From: Glandiceps talaboti
Lineage: Eukaryota; Hemichordata; Enteropneusta; Spengelidae
DNA length: 64,000 nucleotides
Reading direction: 5' to 3'
Assembly: GCF_964340395.1 (NCBI RefSeq)
Contig: NC_135550.1
Location: 17,760,484 to 17,824,483 of the forward strand
Shown: one piece after another, positions 1-26,821 of the stretch
Layout of the letters: each line of letters begins with the position of its first letter
Numbering within the stretch: position 1 is the stretch's first letter
The notes under the pieces: model-generated
The model's input: the letters and a program-made list of their open reading frames with translations, nothing else
Told to the model about the DNA's origin: nothing
Database searches by the model: none
Program-made: the position numbers and the translations under genes

Positions 1-497
1 TGCACCTAGTTTATATAAATGAAATGGACAGGGGGGAGCATTGAGGGGTTGGTGGGGGTGGGAGTAATGAGTTATGTGACATCACGTTTTTGATGTTTTA
101 GAGCAAACCAGGAAATGCAAAGTTTTCTGTGAATCCCAGGTCATTATACTATATTATGTCTGTTTTGAAATGACTTAATACTTGGTACCTGGAAATCTAG
201 GCAAGAATTCAATATGGTAACACCATTTTTTGTATTACTTAGTACATGTACTACTGGGTATTGACAACAACAACACCAACAGTTATACATGAAAAAGAAG
301 GACTTCTTATCCAATGTCCAGACTTACTCAACATAGTGTTTTTATTGGAGAGTATGAAAACAAAATGAACAGTTCGGAAAAAAAGTTAGTGTTGTAGATC
401 AAAATGTGAATGACCAGCTACTCTGTACTCTAAATTACTCATCCAAGGCCATATGACATGCTGACATGGTGTTTACGTTGTTTCTATTCCATTTCAG

Positions 498-1135
498 GTG
501 CTACATCATCAACAGGATTGGTGTTTATTCTACCAGCACTGTTTTATCTATGTATTGGTAGAGAACCGCTGAAATCTAGAGAGAAAATTATGGTAAGTAG
601 ACAATACAATGTGTGTAATGATATACTAGACAAACATGAAATTAAAGAGATCTTCACTTTACATCTACCACAGTCTTTCAGACGATGTAGTAGGTTATTG
701 GAGTTGAAACATTTGGAGATAGTGGGATGGAAAGTCTAGTCAAATGAATGTTTTGAGATATCAGACCACAAGTAGACTCGGAACCAGTGTCAGCGAGGTC
801 AAATTGTATCGCTCAGCTGAAGACATGCATTGTCAAGGATCATTTGTGGCATTGGGGCCTTTATATCCTTGGAGAAAGTTTCAACTACTGTCTACATATT
901 ACTCTGCTAGGAAGGATTAAAGGATTTCATTAAAGTGTAAAACTCACTCTTGCAAAATAGTTTTATCTCTCACACTTGGTAATGCTCAAATATCATGCTT
1001 ATGTTCATATAACAACATGATGTGTGGTTTTTTTTCATTTTTCTTCAGGCATTGTCTTTATTTATTATTGGTGTATCAGTGCTGATACTGAGTCTGTCTC
1101 TCATCATTGCTGAAATGGTTGGACATGGTGATTAG
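498..1135 (+). CDS. SLC38A6: SLC38/SNAT amino acid transporter, copy A, last two exons (partial, 5' end outside window)
   Basis: Two exons are visible: 498-592 (after a CAG acceptor, ending ATG|GTAAGT) and 1049-1135 (after TTCTTCAG, ending in TAG). They encode the final transmembrane part of a sodium-coupled neutral amino acid transporter: the first reads GATSSTGLVFILPALFYL and then a short loop ending SREKIM; the second is a hydrophobic helix ending AEMVGHGD. Exon lengths (95 and 87 nt) and phases match the last two exons of copies B and C (95 and 90 nt), so this is a third paralogue, transcribed towards copy B. Upstream exons lie left of base 1, since the preceding intron exceeds 497 bp. 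Copy A keeps the VFILPA core also seen in copy C. The symbol is a family-level assignment from motif resemblance. Confidence 0.85.
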
Positions 1136-1424
1136 TAATTTGAAATTAAGCAAAAGCTGTTAAAGATTAAAACCTAGTACAGTTTAGTTCATATATCAGC
1201 AAACACCCTATCTAGCTATATCTCGGCTATAGTTTGAAATCTTGTTGTGTCCTTTTATGTTACGAGTATAAATGTAACGCATTTGCTATATTTTATGTCA
1301 TGAACTTGCCAGCAAATTGTAGAACAATATTTTAGACATCAAGTAGCAGCACATTTAGTGTTAGGAACTATGTTTTTGAATATAGAAGACTTATTTACAG
1401 TCTATATAATTGTCACAAGTTCTT

Positions 1425-2990
1425 CCTCATATCAAAGTATGAATGAACGTCAGGCAATTTGTATTTGTAATTCTTTACTCCCGCCTGAGGATATCAAAAC
1501 AATGCCATGGTCTTGACACAAGGAATGATTTAGAACCCTTTCAGAAAGGTGAATCTCTTTGGACCTTTCAGAAAGGTCTTATATATACTAGTACATTATA
1601 TTTTTTGTGAACATTTACTGTCACTATGTGTGCAATGTACTGTAGTATAAAATGACACTGTAGTTAAATCCCAATTGTTTGTCTAGGAAATGTACCTTCA
1701 TTGTTCATATGGTTTGGTATACATGTACATTTGGAACAAACACATACTCATTTGTATACAGCCTTTCAGTATTGCACTGTATTGCAAATATGACTAGCAT
1801 GTGAGCATACAAGTGCAAGTAAGCACTGATTAATATGCAATAATGTATTTTCACAGATAATGTAAACAGCTGTTTTAATCTTTTGAAAATAACAGAAAGA
1901 GTGATAAATGGCACTGATGAATTATTGTAGCATCTTGAACCTCTACTCTGTTACTATGGGAACCAAACTATTGGCAAACTTGGATAGACACAAAGTACAG
2001 TTAAAACTATGGTTGTTGCATGTGGTAGGTTACACAGGTTGGTGATGGTAGGTACCTTAGATCGCCCTGTAAACAAGATAGTGTACACACTAATGACTGT
2101 GGCCACTTGAGGAAAACTTGCTATCACTGAGACAGGACCCTACTGCAAGTGTTAAGACATCTATGTCCATTGCTATGAAGTTATATCAACATGTTGCAAC
2201 AGTAGTTTTAGTTTGTGTCTGTGTTGGCTTGCAGAGAGTTGATTAGCGATAGTTGTAATATATACTTATATAAAAGAAATCACACACAAAAAGATAATAA
2301 ACTTCTATAAATCATGCTAGAATTTGATATTTAGAAAGTGTTTATATTCACAGATTGACTTATTCTTTTTTATGCCGTTCACACTACACACTTACAGCAG
2401 TCCTTTGGCACAGTGCAGTGCAACTCATTGCAGACAAAAGATTTGGTACAGCTTCAGTTTGAGGTTTGATATTTATTTACATTTTGATTGAAACCAATAA
2501 ATGAAAACAAGTATGAACGAGACATTATATTTTTGTATATAAAAATTCCAAATATTGGGGTATATGTATTAGTCACCTGCATCAAAGATACCTAATTTTG
2601 TATCTCTGATATGCATACATTATATTTACAGCTGTTCAAATTTTCTATTTGTTTCTTTTCCTTCATTTCAGATGCTTGAAATTTTCTTATAGAAATAAAT
2701 CCTTGTATAAAATAGAATCTATGTGTATGTTTCAATTTTTGTGAAAATGTTATCAGCGTTTAACTGATGAGGCCATATAAAAGTAATGCGGTGTGGCACC
2801 CAATATTCCTCTCAAGAATTTATCATCACTGTTATTTCATCATTAGCGATTAAAGTCATTATTATGTAAATGAGTGCTGGTTTGAAACTTGTATTTTGTT
2901 AAGTGAAGCTGTCTTTGTGACCTATATCTGTGTCAATGAATGTAAGTCAGTCGTCAAGAATATGTTTCTCTTAATGATTTTTTCAATCTG
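1425..2990 (+). repeat. 3' flank of copy A, inverted counterpart of the 3' flanks of copies B and C
   Basis: Downstream of the copy A stop, several blocks match the reverse complement of the region downstream of copies B and C. Block 1432-1590 pairs with 38740-38890 and, less completely, with 6150-6240. Block 2660-2760 pairs with about 5870-5950. Block 2763-2900 pairs with about 5690-5850. Order is preserved, so A and B form a large diverged inverted repeat centred near 3-5.6 kb. This is expected if A arose by inverted duplication that included the 3' UTR. Bases 1136-1424 and 1590-2640 show nothing else recognisable. Confidence 0.7.
2694..2699 (+). terminator. candidate polyadenylation signal, copy A
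   Basis: AATAAA lies about 1.56 kb past the copy A stop codon. Its surroundings are the inverted counterpart of those around AATAAA on the - strand at 5923-5928 (copy B) and 38514-38519 (copy C). The conserved position in all three copies favours a real 3' UTR end; cleavage itself is not visible. Confidence 0.35.
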
Positions 2991-3499
2991 TATATCCTAG
3001 CATATGTAACTACATTTACATGTCTCATTCAAGTATTTCCACAATGTCCCCTGAAATTATTATTACACATAAAAATAGATTTCACATGAATGTTGACACA
3101 ACTTTGGTAAATGAAACAACTTTTCACTGCCCTGATGACAAGTTTACATCTCAGGAATTTTCCTTGGATAGGGGAGGAGGGGAGTAAGTACATACATGGG
3201 TAACATTTGGAGCGTGCCAAGCCACTGCATGGATGGAGTTAACATCACAAAAAGAGTTTCAATTCTAGTGTTTTTCTCTTGCCATCAGGCACCATTCCAC
3301 CAACCAACCAGTCAACCAATGAATACATCCGGGGGACCTTTAATTACACATCCAATAACTGTTCCAGCTGTGCTTCCTAATGTGTAACCCACAGCAGGGC
3401 AAGTCAAGGATCATGTCTTTTACACCCTTCTCTTGTTTCGTCAGACCTCCACAAACTTTGTAGTTGGTACGTCAAAATTCCTCGGGTGAAGATTACACC

Positions 3500-4192
3500 A
3501 AATGCAGCTCTTGTCTTTACTGTTTGAAAAAAGTCCATCAGGAGCCAGTGCAGTTTCACCAGCTGTGGTTGCCAATTCTCCACCCATATCGTTCATGACT
3601 TCCTTTCCACCTTCATCCGTTTTCTTTGCTATTTCTTCAGCTGCCTACATAATAATCTCATTTGCTACATCAGAAGTCACCTGTTCTGCTGCAGCTTTTG
3701 CCCTGCTACATTTTCACTTGCTTTGGTCGAAGCTACTTTAATGTCTTTCTGACCTACTTCCTTAGAAGGAAGTTTTACAGAATCTTTGGTTGCTTGCTGC
3801 ATCATTGGTGACTTGCTTGGCTATGATCATAGTTACTTTCTTGGCAACATCCTTTCCAGCTTCCACTGAAACATGTGTGGCAGTACCTCTGGTGACTTCC
3901 ATTGCTGCTGCACCTTTACTTGGCTGTTTTGCTGTTTTGCTGTATCTTTGTTGCAACTTTGCTGATTTCCTTTGCTGTATCTAAGGTTACCTGTTATGCT
4001 GTATCTTTACCAAGTTGTTTCTCTGCATCATTACCAAGTTGATTTACAACATGTTTATATTCATTTGTTTTCGCTGCATCACTACCAAGTTCCTTTACTA
4101 CATCATTACCAAGTTGTTTCGCTGCATCACTACCAAGTTCCTTTACTGCATCATTCCTGAGTTGTTTTGCTGCATCTGTTCCGTTAAGTTCC
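3500..4192 (-). pseudogene. decayed gene for a repetitive Lys/Ala-rich amphipathic protein (LEA-like)
   Basis: Read on the - strand from about 4192, after a plausible acceptor (TTTATTTAAAG), an open stretch of about 60 codons carries an 8-residue repeat: SDAAKQLG, NDVVKELG, SDAAK, later NDAEKQLG. It ends at TAA near 4006. In other frames the same composition continues (KDVAKKVTMIIAKQVTNDAA near 3800-3860; ANEIIM stop AAEEIAKKTDEGGKE near 3600-3690). The DNA between 4015 and 4180 is a 24-bp tandem repeat. The pattern resembles group 3 LEA or other amphipathic-helix stress proteins, but that is resemblance only. Frame changes and stops show it is broken as it stands, unless the breaks are introns. 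No equivalent lies left of copy C. Confidence 0.4.
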
Positions 4193-4507
4193 TTTAAATA
4201 AAATTAATTTTTTGTATATGTTTAAAATGGTTTCTATATATAAACTGTACAGTTGTGCCACAATATGCTATTGGCGCTATTTTTATATTAGGAAACTTGG
4301 CATGTTAGGCAAAAGCATGAAATACGGCTTTTCCAGGTTTTGTGCATGGCGTCCTGCCCCTTAGACTACCAGGAATATTTAGTGATTTCTTTCTACAATG
4401 ATCATTCATACTAGTGGTACACAATTAAGTGCTTGGAAAGATTTAGTTACACCAAGGAGTAAACACAAAGCTGGTTAATTCAAAGTAAAGTATGCTACAC
4501 TGCCACA

Positions 4508-4714
4508 ATGGTCTTGAAGAGTATTCCGGACAGCATTAAGCATGTAGGATGTAGAATCCGTTTTAAACAGCTATACAGCTCAGCGAATAACCAGGTTTGT
4601 CATATGCTTTTCTCCAATTCTACTCATCATGTTTTACCATATATAGTTCATCCTTCTCAACTTTTAAGTAATGTGATTATTTTTACCCCATTGTATATTG
4701 AACTGTGCAAGTAG
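4508..4714 (+). other. short conserved reading frame of unknown nature
   Basis: An ATG-started frame of 68 codons (MVLKSIPDSIKHVGCRIRF at its start) is present here and, nearly identical, at 37115-37321. A possible donor (CAG|GTTTGT) follows codon 29. I recognise no family. Similarity between the copies is no higher than in the surrounding DNA, so there is no evidence of selection. It could be a lone 5' exon or chance. Confidence 0.12.
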
Positions 4715-4959
4715 TTCATGAAAGAAGGATAACCAGATCTCTTACAATTTTGTTGGACACTTGTAACCAAGTGGAAACGTACTTGACTAGTTCCAAGACA
4801 ACCTAATTCCGTTATTTATATTTATATATTTACTTATTTAGTTATTATTTTTAACGTAATTATTTAGTTATTATTTGTAACTGATCATTGTGTTTTTATT
4901 TGAGAAATAAACATTAGAAGTAAAGCAATATTATAAATTTTGAACCATTTCATACAGGC

Positions 4960-5310
4960 AACTGTCAAGTCATCTCTGGTGTCGACTTGCTCTCTCCCAT
5001 GAGCAATTATCGTTCCTGCCTCTGCATTTCACTCTTACCCTTCACCCAGTGACAATCAATACAGCAGCAGGTACCTGCATGGGTACCACTGAATAGATGC
5101 TTCAGACAGAATCTTTTTGCTGCGACAGAGACGACACCTGTCTCTTCCAACTTTTAGAAAGCTGTTCGGATGTGCCTGCCGATGCACCATTCCATGAGAT
5201 ACACTCCTACTGGATCCACAAGCCGTCTGCCTGGAAATATGTGTGTCCCTTTCTCCCCATATTGGCATACTTCTCACTACCCTCTCCCAATTATTCATCA
5301 TCACCATCTC
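4960..5310 (-). pseudogene. Cys-rich C-terminal fragment, possibly from a transposase
   Basis: The - strand frame from about 5310 includes HPNSFLKVGRDRCRLCRSKK, then IQWYP, and in the second unit (37550-37900) continues CCCIDCHWVKGKSEMQ. The spacing C-x2-C, then clustered Cys and C-x-x-C-H-W, resembles the zinc-ribbon tail of piggyBac-type transposases or similar proteins. A 4-bp difference between the units (GCATGGGTACC versus GGGTACC) moves the frame in this copy. No transposase core or terminal repeats were found, so identity is weak. Confidence 0.25.
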
Positions 5311-5499
5311 TTCAAGAAAAGATCTTTATATTTGCCATTAGATTAATATAACACCATAAAAACACCGAAGACTAACTTGGGACATTACATTAAAAAAAAT
5401 TCCACTTCTACACATATTAATAGCACGCAAATGCTTCCCGAATTGCTGATGCCTTCCCTCGTTCTTTACCCACTCAGCTGGCATACAATGTTTTTCCCA

Positions 5500-5565
5500 C
5501 TGAAATATTGGCTGTTTGAAATACTGGCTGTTTGAAATATTGGCTGTTTGAAATATTGGTTGTAC
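5500..5565 (+). repeat. 22-bp tandem repeat followed by a C tract
   Basis: The motif GAAATAYTGGCTGTTT recurs three to four times and runs into a C-rich tract. The same array is at 38092-38158. Low complexity, no function implied. Confidence 0.6.
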
Positions 5566-5922
5566 CCCCCCCCTCCCTCCCTGAATAATACAAAAGTGTC
5601 CCTCCCACTGAAAAATCGCATGCCAACTGCTTTTTGCACTAGTATTACTGCTCAATTGGCTACATCTCCAAAGTCGGCCACAAACTAATCACATTTTTAC
5701 TTTTCTTAACAAATATGAGTTTCAAACTTGTAGTGTCAGCACTCATTTACACTCGATATTTGTTAATGGTGAAATTAACAGCGACGATAAATTCTTGATT
5801 GAAATATTGGCGTCACACCACATTACTTTTATATAGCCTCGCCTGAAGAATTGTCCATAACCCTGATATTGAAACACATTCACAAAAAGTTGACAGATAC
5901 ACATGGATTCTATTTGATATGA

Positions 5923-5928
5923 TTTATT
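5923..5928 (-). terminator. candidate polyadenylation signal, copy B
   Basis: AATAAA on the - strand, about 1.48 kb past the copy B stop, in sequence homologous to the AATAAA of copy A (2694) and copy C (38514). Confidence 0.35.
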
Positions 5929-6254
5929 TCTATAAGGAAACAGAAACAGACAAGTCAAAGATCTATCTAAACTGAAAAGCTGTAAACGTTGTTTTCCTAT
6001 CTATTGATGTATTCCATATACTACGACATATAATGCAGTGCACAGGTAGTGCAAGTAAATGTTTCAAAATATAAAAAATAATATACTGGTATATATCGGA
6101 CGTAGTGCAAGTACATGTTTACAAAATATGATATGCTAGTATTTATCAGACCTTTGGCATTGTTTTGATACCCTGAGGAGGGAGTAAAGAATTACAAATG
6201 CAAATTGCCTGAAGTGAATTCATACTTTGATATAAGAAAGAACTTGTGTTTGCT

Positions 6255-7275
6255 TACATTTTAACTACACTTTACTAGGTTTTTACTTATACATTTTAAC
6301 TACACTTTACTATATTTTTACTTCTACATTCAAACTGCACTTTACTAGGTTTTTACTTCTACATTCAAACTACACTTTACTATGTTTTTACTTATACATT
6401 CAAACTACACTTTACTAGGTTTTTACTTATATATTTTAACTACACTTTACTATATTTTTACTTCTACATTCAAACTGCACTTTACTAGGTTTCTACTTCT
6501 ACATTCAAACTGCACTTTACTAGGTTTTTACTTCTACATTCAAACTACACTTTACTAGGTTTTTACTTCTACATTCAAACTACACTTTACTAGGTTTTTA
6601 CTTCTACATTCAAACTACACTTTACTAGGTTTTTACTTCTACATTCAAACTACACTTTACTAGGTTTTTACTTCTACATTCAAACTACACTTTACTAGGT
6701 TTTTACTTATACATTCAAACTACACTTTACTAGGTTTTTACTTCTACAGTCAAACTACACTTTACTAGGTTTTTACTTATACATTCAAACTACACTTTAC
6801 TAGGTTTTTACTTCTACATTCAAACTACACTTTACTAGGTTTTTACTTATACATTCAAACTGCACTTTACTAGATTTACTTATACATTCAAACTACACTT
6901 TACTAGGTTTTTACTTATATATATTAACTACACTTTACTAGGTTTTTACTTCTACAGTCAAACTACACTTTACTAGGTTTTTACTTATACATTCAAACTA
7001 CACTTTACTAGGTTTTTACTTATACATTCAAACTACACTTTACTAGGTTTTTACTTCTACATTCAAACTACACTTTACTAGGTTTTTACTTATATATTTT
7101 AACTACACTTTACTAGGTTTTTACTTATATATTTTAACTACACTTTACTAGGTTTTTACTTCTACATTCAAACTACACTTTAATAGGTTTTTACATATAT
7201 ATTTTAACTACACTTTACTATGTTTTTACTTATACATTCAAACTACACTTTATTAGGTGTTTACTTATATTTAAA
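6255..7275. repeat. 35-bp VNTR array, about 29 units, just 3' of SNAT copy B
   Basis: The unit contains ACTACACTTTACTAGGTTTT and then TACTTCTACATTCAA, with CTTCTACATT/CTTATACATT/CTTATATATT variants. Spacing of successive units is exactly 35 bp (for example 6541, 6576, 6611). The array ends about 130 bp before the stop codon of copy B and would lie in its 3' UTR. The equivalent array in unit 2 (38906-39090) has only about five copies. Confidence 0.9.
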
Positions 7276-7406
7276 CCACAGTTTACTAGTTTTACCTATA
7301 TTCAATCTATACTTTAGAAGGTTTTACTTTACAAGGTTTTACTTAATTTAAAGTATACTTTAAAGGTTTTACTTATATTCAAAGTACAATTTACTAGGTA
7401 TTCAAA

Positions 7407-24248
<16,842 letters not shown>

Positions 24249-24604
24249 TTCGAACAGACTTCGCCAAAATGTCTGTAAGATATTATTTCATCAGCAAGAC
24301 TTCATTTGCATGTTATTGATTCATTTAGTAAATCTTATTCTACAAATAAGGAATGAATAACAAATTTCAAGAGGTAACATGTAAATATGTATAATTAGTA
24401 TGCATGGATACCTTCGAAACTAAAGATCTCGACGTAACCACATAGAATGTGTATAGCAAACATAAATTCATTTGATGTAAATAAGGAAGATGTGTACCAC
24501 GTGCAGTAGTTTTTGACTTATTGTGTTCACAGACTGGCTGACTGATTGATTGACTGACTGACTGACTGACTGACCACTGACGGACGAACGGACGGAAGAG
24601 GTCC

Positions 24605-24740
24605 ATTTCAAGTTGCCGGTACCGCAGGCTGTTCCCGCGGGAAACACACCTTTACCGCGGTAACAGCAGTACCTGGTTCAGCTGTCGGTAATGAGCTTGT
24701 ATGCATACGGTAAACCGCCGTTACTGCGACCACTACATTA
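24605..24740. promoter_or_regulatory. GC/CpG-rich patch with three palindromes upstream of the SNAT first coding exon
   Basis: In an AT-rich surrounding, this patch has the perfect palindromes CGGTACCG (24617-24624), TTCCCGCGGGAA (24632-24643) and TTACCGCGGTAA (24652-24663). The second matches the shape of a palindromic E2F site. All are kept in unit 2 (59220-59355). It lies about 350 bp 5' of the first coding exon and could be a promoter patch; it could also be a transposon end. Confidence 0.3.
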
Positions 24741-25141
24741 TCTCCACAGTCTTGTGTGTGGCATTTCTTTTGATTATGCCGACAACACCTAAATTCATTA
24801 TTCTTGAGAGAACAATAGATCGCAAACACGTCGCACACGATGCTGTTCGGAGATGTTTTACAGGTATTAGTCGCAGTTTTTTTTCCCGAATTAAGTAAAC
24901 CACCAATTATCCGAACTCAATGGGGACCGTTCAGACACTGAGATTGATGTTCGAAACTGACACAACTTAAACAGGTACCGACATGGACTCTCACGTCACA
25001 GTATCGATAAATGATTAAAATAATAATGCCCACTCGCCAAATCGTAAAATGCGAATAAAATCTGCAATTTGCAAGAAGATTTTGGACTCAATTAGTCAAA
25101 CTTGCGAGGACACTTCTGCGACACCAGAAAGTCTATAAGCA

Positions 25142-25190
25142 ATGGCGCGTCGTGTTCAACGATACGAAAATGAAGAATACTACACTGGAG
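25142..25190 (+). other. candidate first exon of a divergent + strand gene
   Basis: ATG opens MARRVQRYENEEYYTG and reaches a good donor (GGAG|GTAAGG) in phase 1. The unit 2 counterpart (59745-59793) is MARRLHRYENEEYYTG, with frame and donor kept. No following exon was found on the + strand, and the family is unknown. The GC-rich patch at 24605-24740 would lie between it and the SNAT start. Confidence 0.2.
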
Positions 25191-25409
25191 GTAAGGACAT
25201 TTGATAAATCATTACCTGATTCATCAATTCTATCAAACTGTTCGACATTCGACGCAAAATGTCAATTTTCGAATTCAAAACTATTCATTTTGAAAGTTAT
25301 GTATACGTACGTACATTGTCGGTCAGAATCGGGAACTGCTAACAAGTGACCTGAGTTGTTCTTACGTTACGATCTTAGAATGAATCATTTGATAATAATA
25401 AATACTATA

Positions 25410-25975
<566 letters not shown>

Positions 25976-26050
<75 letters not shown>
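25976..26050. repeat. (AT)n microsatellite after the LINE tail
   Basis: About 75 bp of AT repeat directly following the (TTGAA)n tail. Confidence 0.95.
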
Positions 26051-26054
<4 letters not shown>

Positions 26055-26055
26055 A

Positions 26056-26100
26056 CATTATTCTTGAGAGAACAATAGATCGCAAACACGTCGCACACGA
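26056..26100 (+). repeat. 45-bp direct duplicate of 24796-24840 at a rearrangement joint
   Basis: Identical to 24796-24840 (starts CATTATTCTTGAGAG, ends CGTCGCACACGA). Its right end is fused directly to the inverted arm 26101-26787. Confidence 0.9.
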
Positions 26101-26787
26101 TCAGTCAGTCAGTCAGTCAATCAATCAGTCAGCCAGTCTGTGAACACAATAAGTCAAAAACTACTGCACGTGGTACACATCTTCCTTATTTACATCAAAT
26201 GAATTTATGTTTGCTATACACATTCTATGTGGTTACGTCGAGATCTTTAGTTTCGAAGGTATCCATGCATACTAATTATACATATTTACATGTTACCTCT
26301 TGAAATTTGTTATTCATTCCTTATTTGTAGAATAAGATTTACTAAATGAATCAATAACATGCAAATGAAGTCTTGCTGATGAAATAATATCTTACAGACA
26401 TTTTGGCGAAGTCTGTTCGAAATGATTTGCATGGTAAATGATAAAGACGGTGAAGACGAATATGCTGGTTCCCCTTTGATTCAGAAATCATTTGAGGTAT
26501 GTAACAGATAGTAATCATGTATATAATGAGACAGATTGTGCACGCTTCCTTTATATGATCATTGCAGAAAATTAACCCTTCTTTAAACCTATTCAATTAT
26601 TCGTATTAGGCCATCTCATCAGGTGATCATCGCAGAGCCCGCCTGTTTTCAAACAGGTACACAAGGAAATGATCTATAGTTATCCTTTGGCTTTTAACTG
26701 AAGATGTCTTTCAACAGCTAGAATCGATGTAATCTAGTAAACATCTAACAAGACAAGATGCTGATAGGCGCATTTCACTAGTAATCC
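26101..26787 (-). repeat. right arm of the 687-bp inverted repeat, with a + strand duplicate of SNAT exon 1
   Basis: Holds a second, identical copy of the SNAT first coding exon in + orientation at 26422-26496 (ATG to GAG|GTATGT, 25 codons). No further SNAT exon follows on the + strand, so this copy is an orphan exon. Confidence 0.85.
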
Positions 26788-26789
26788 TA

Positions 26790-26821
26790 TCAAACAAACA
26801 AACAAACAAACAAACAAACAA
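26790..26821. repeat. (AAAC)n microsatellite
   Basis: Eight AAAC units; unit 2 equivalent at 60375-60421 is longer. Confidence 0.9.
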
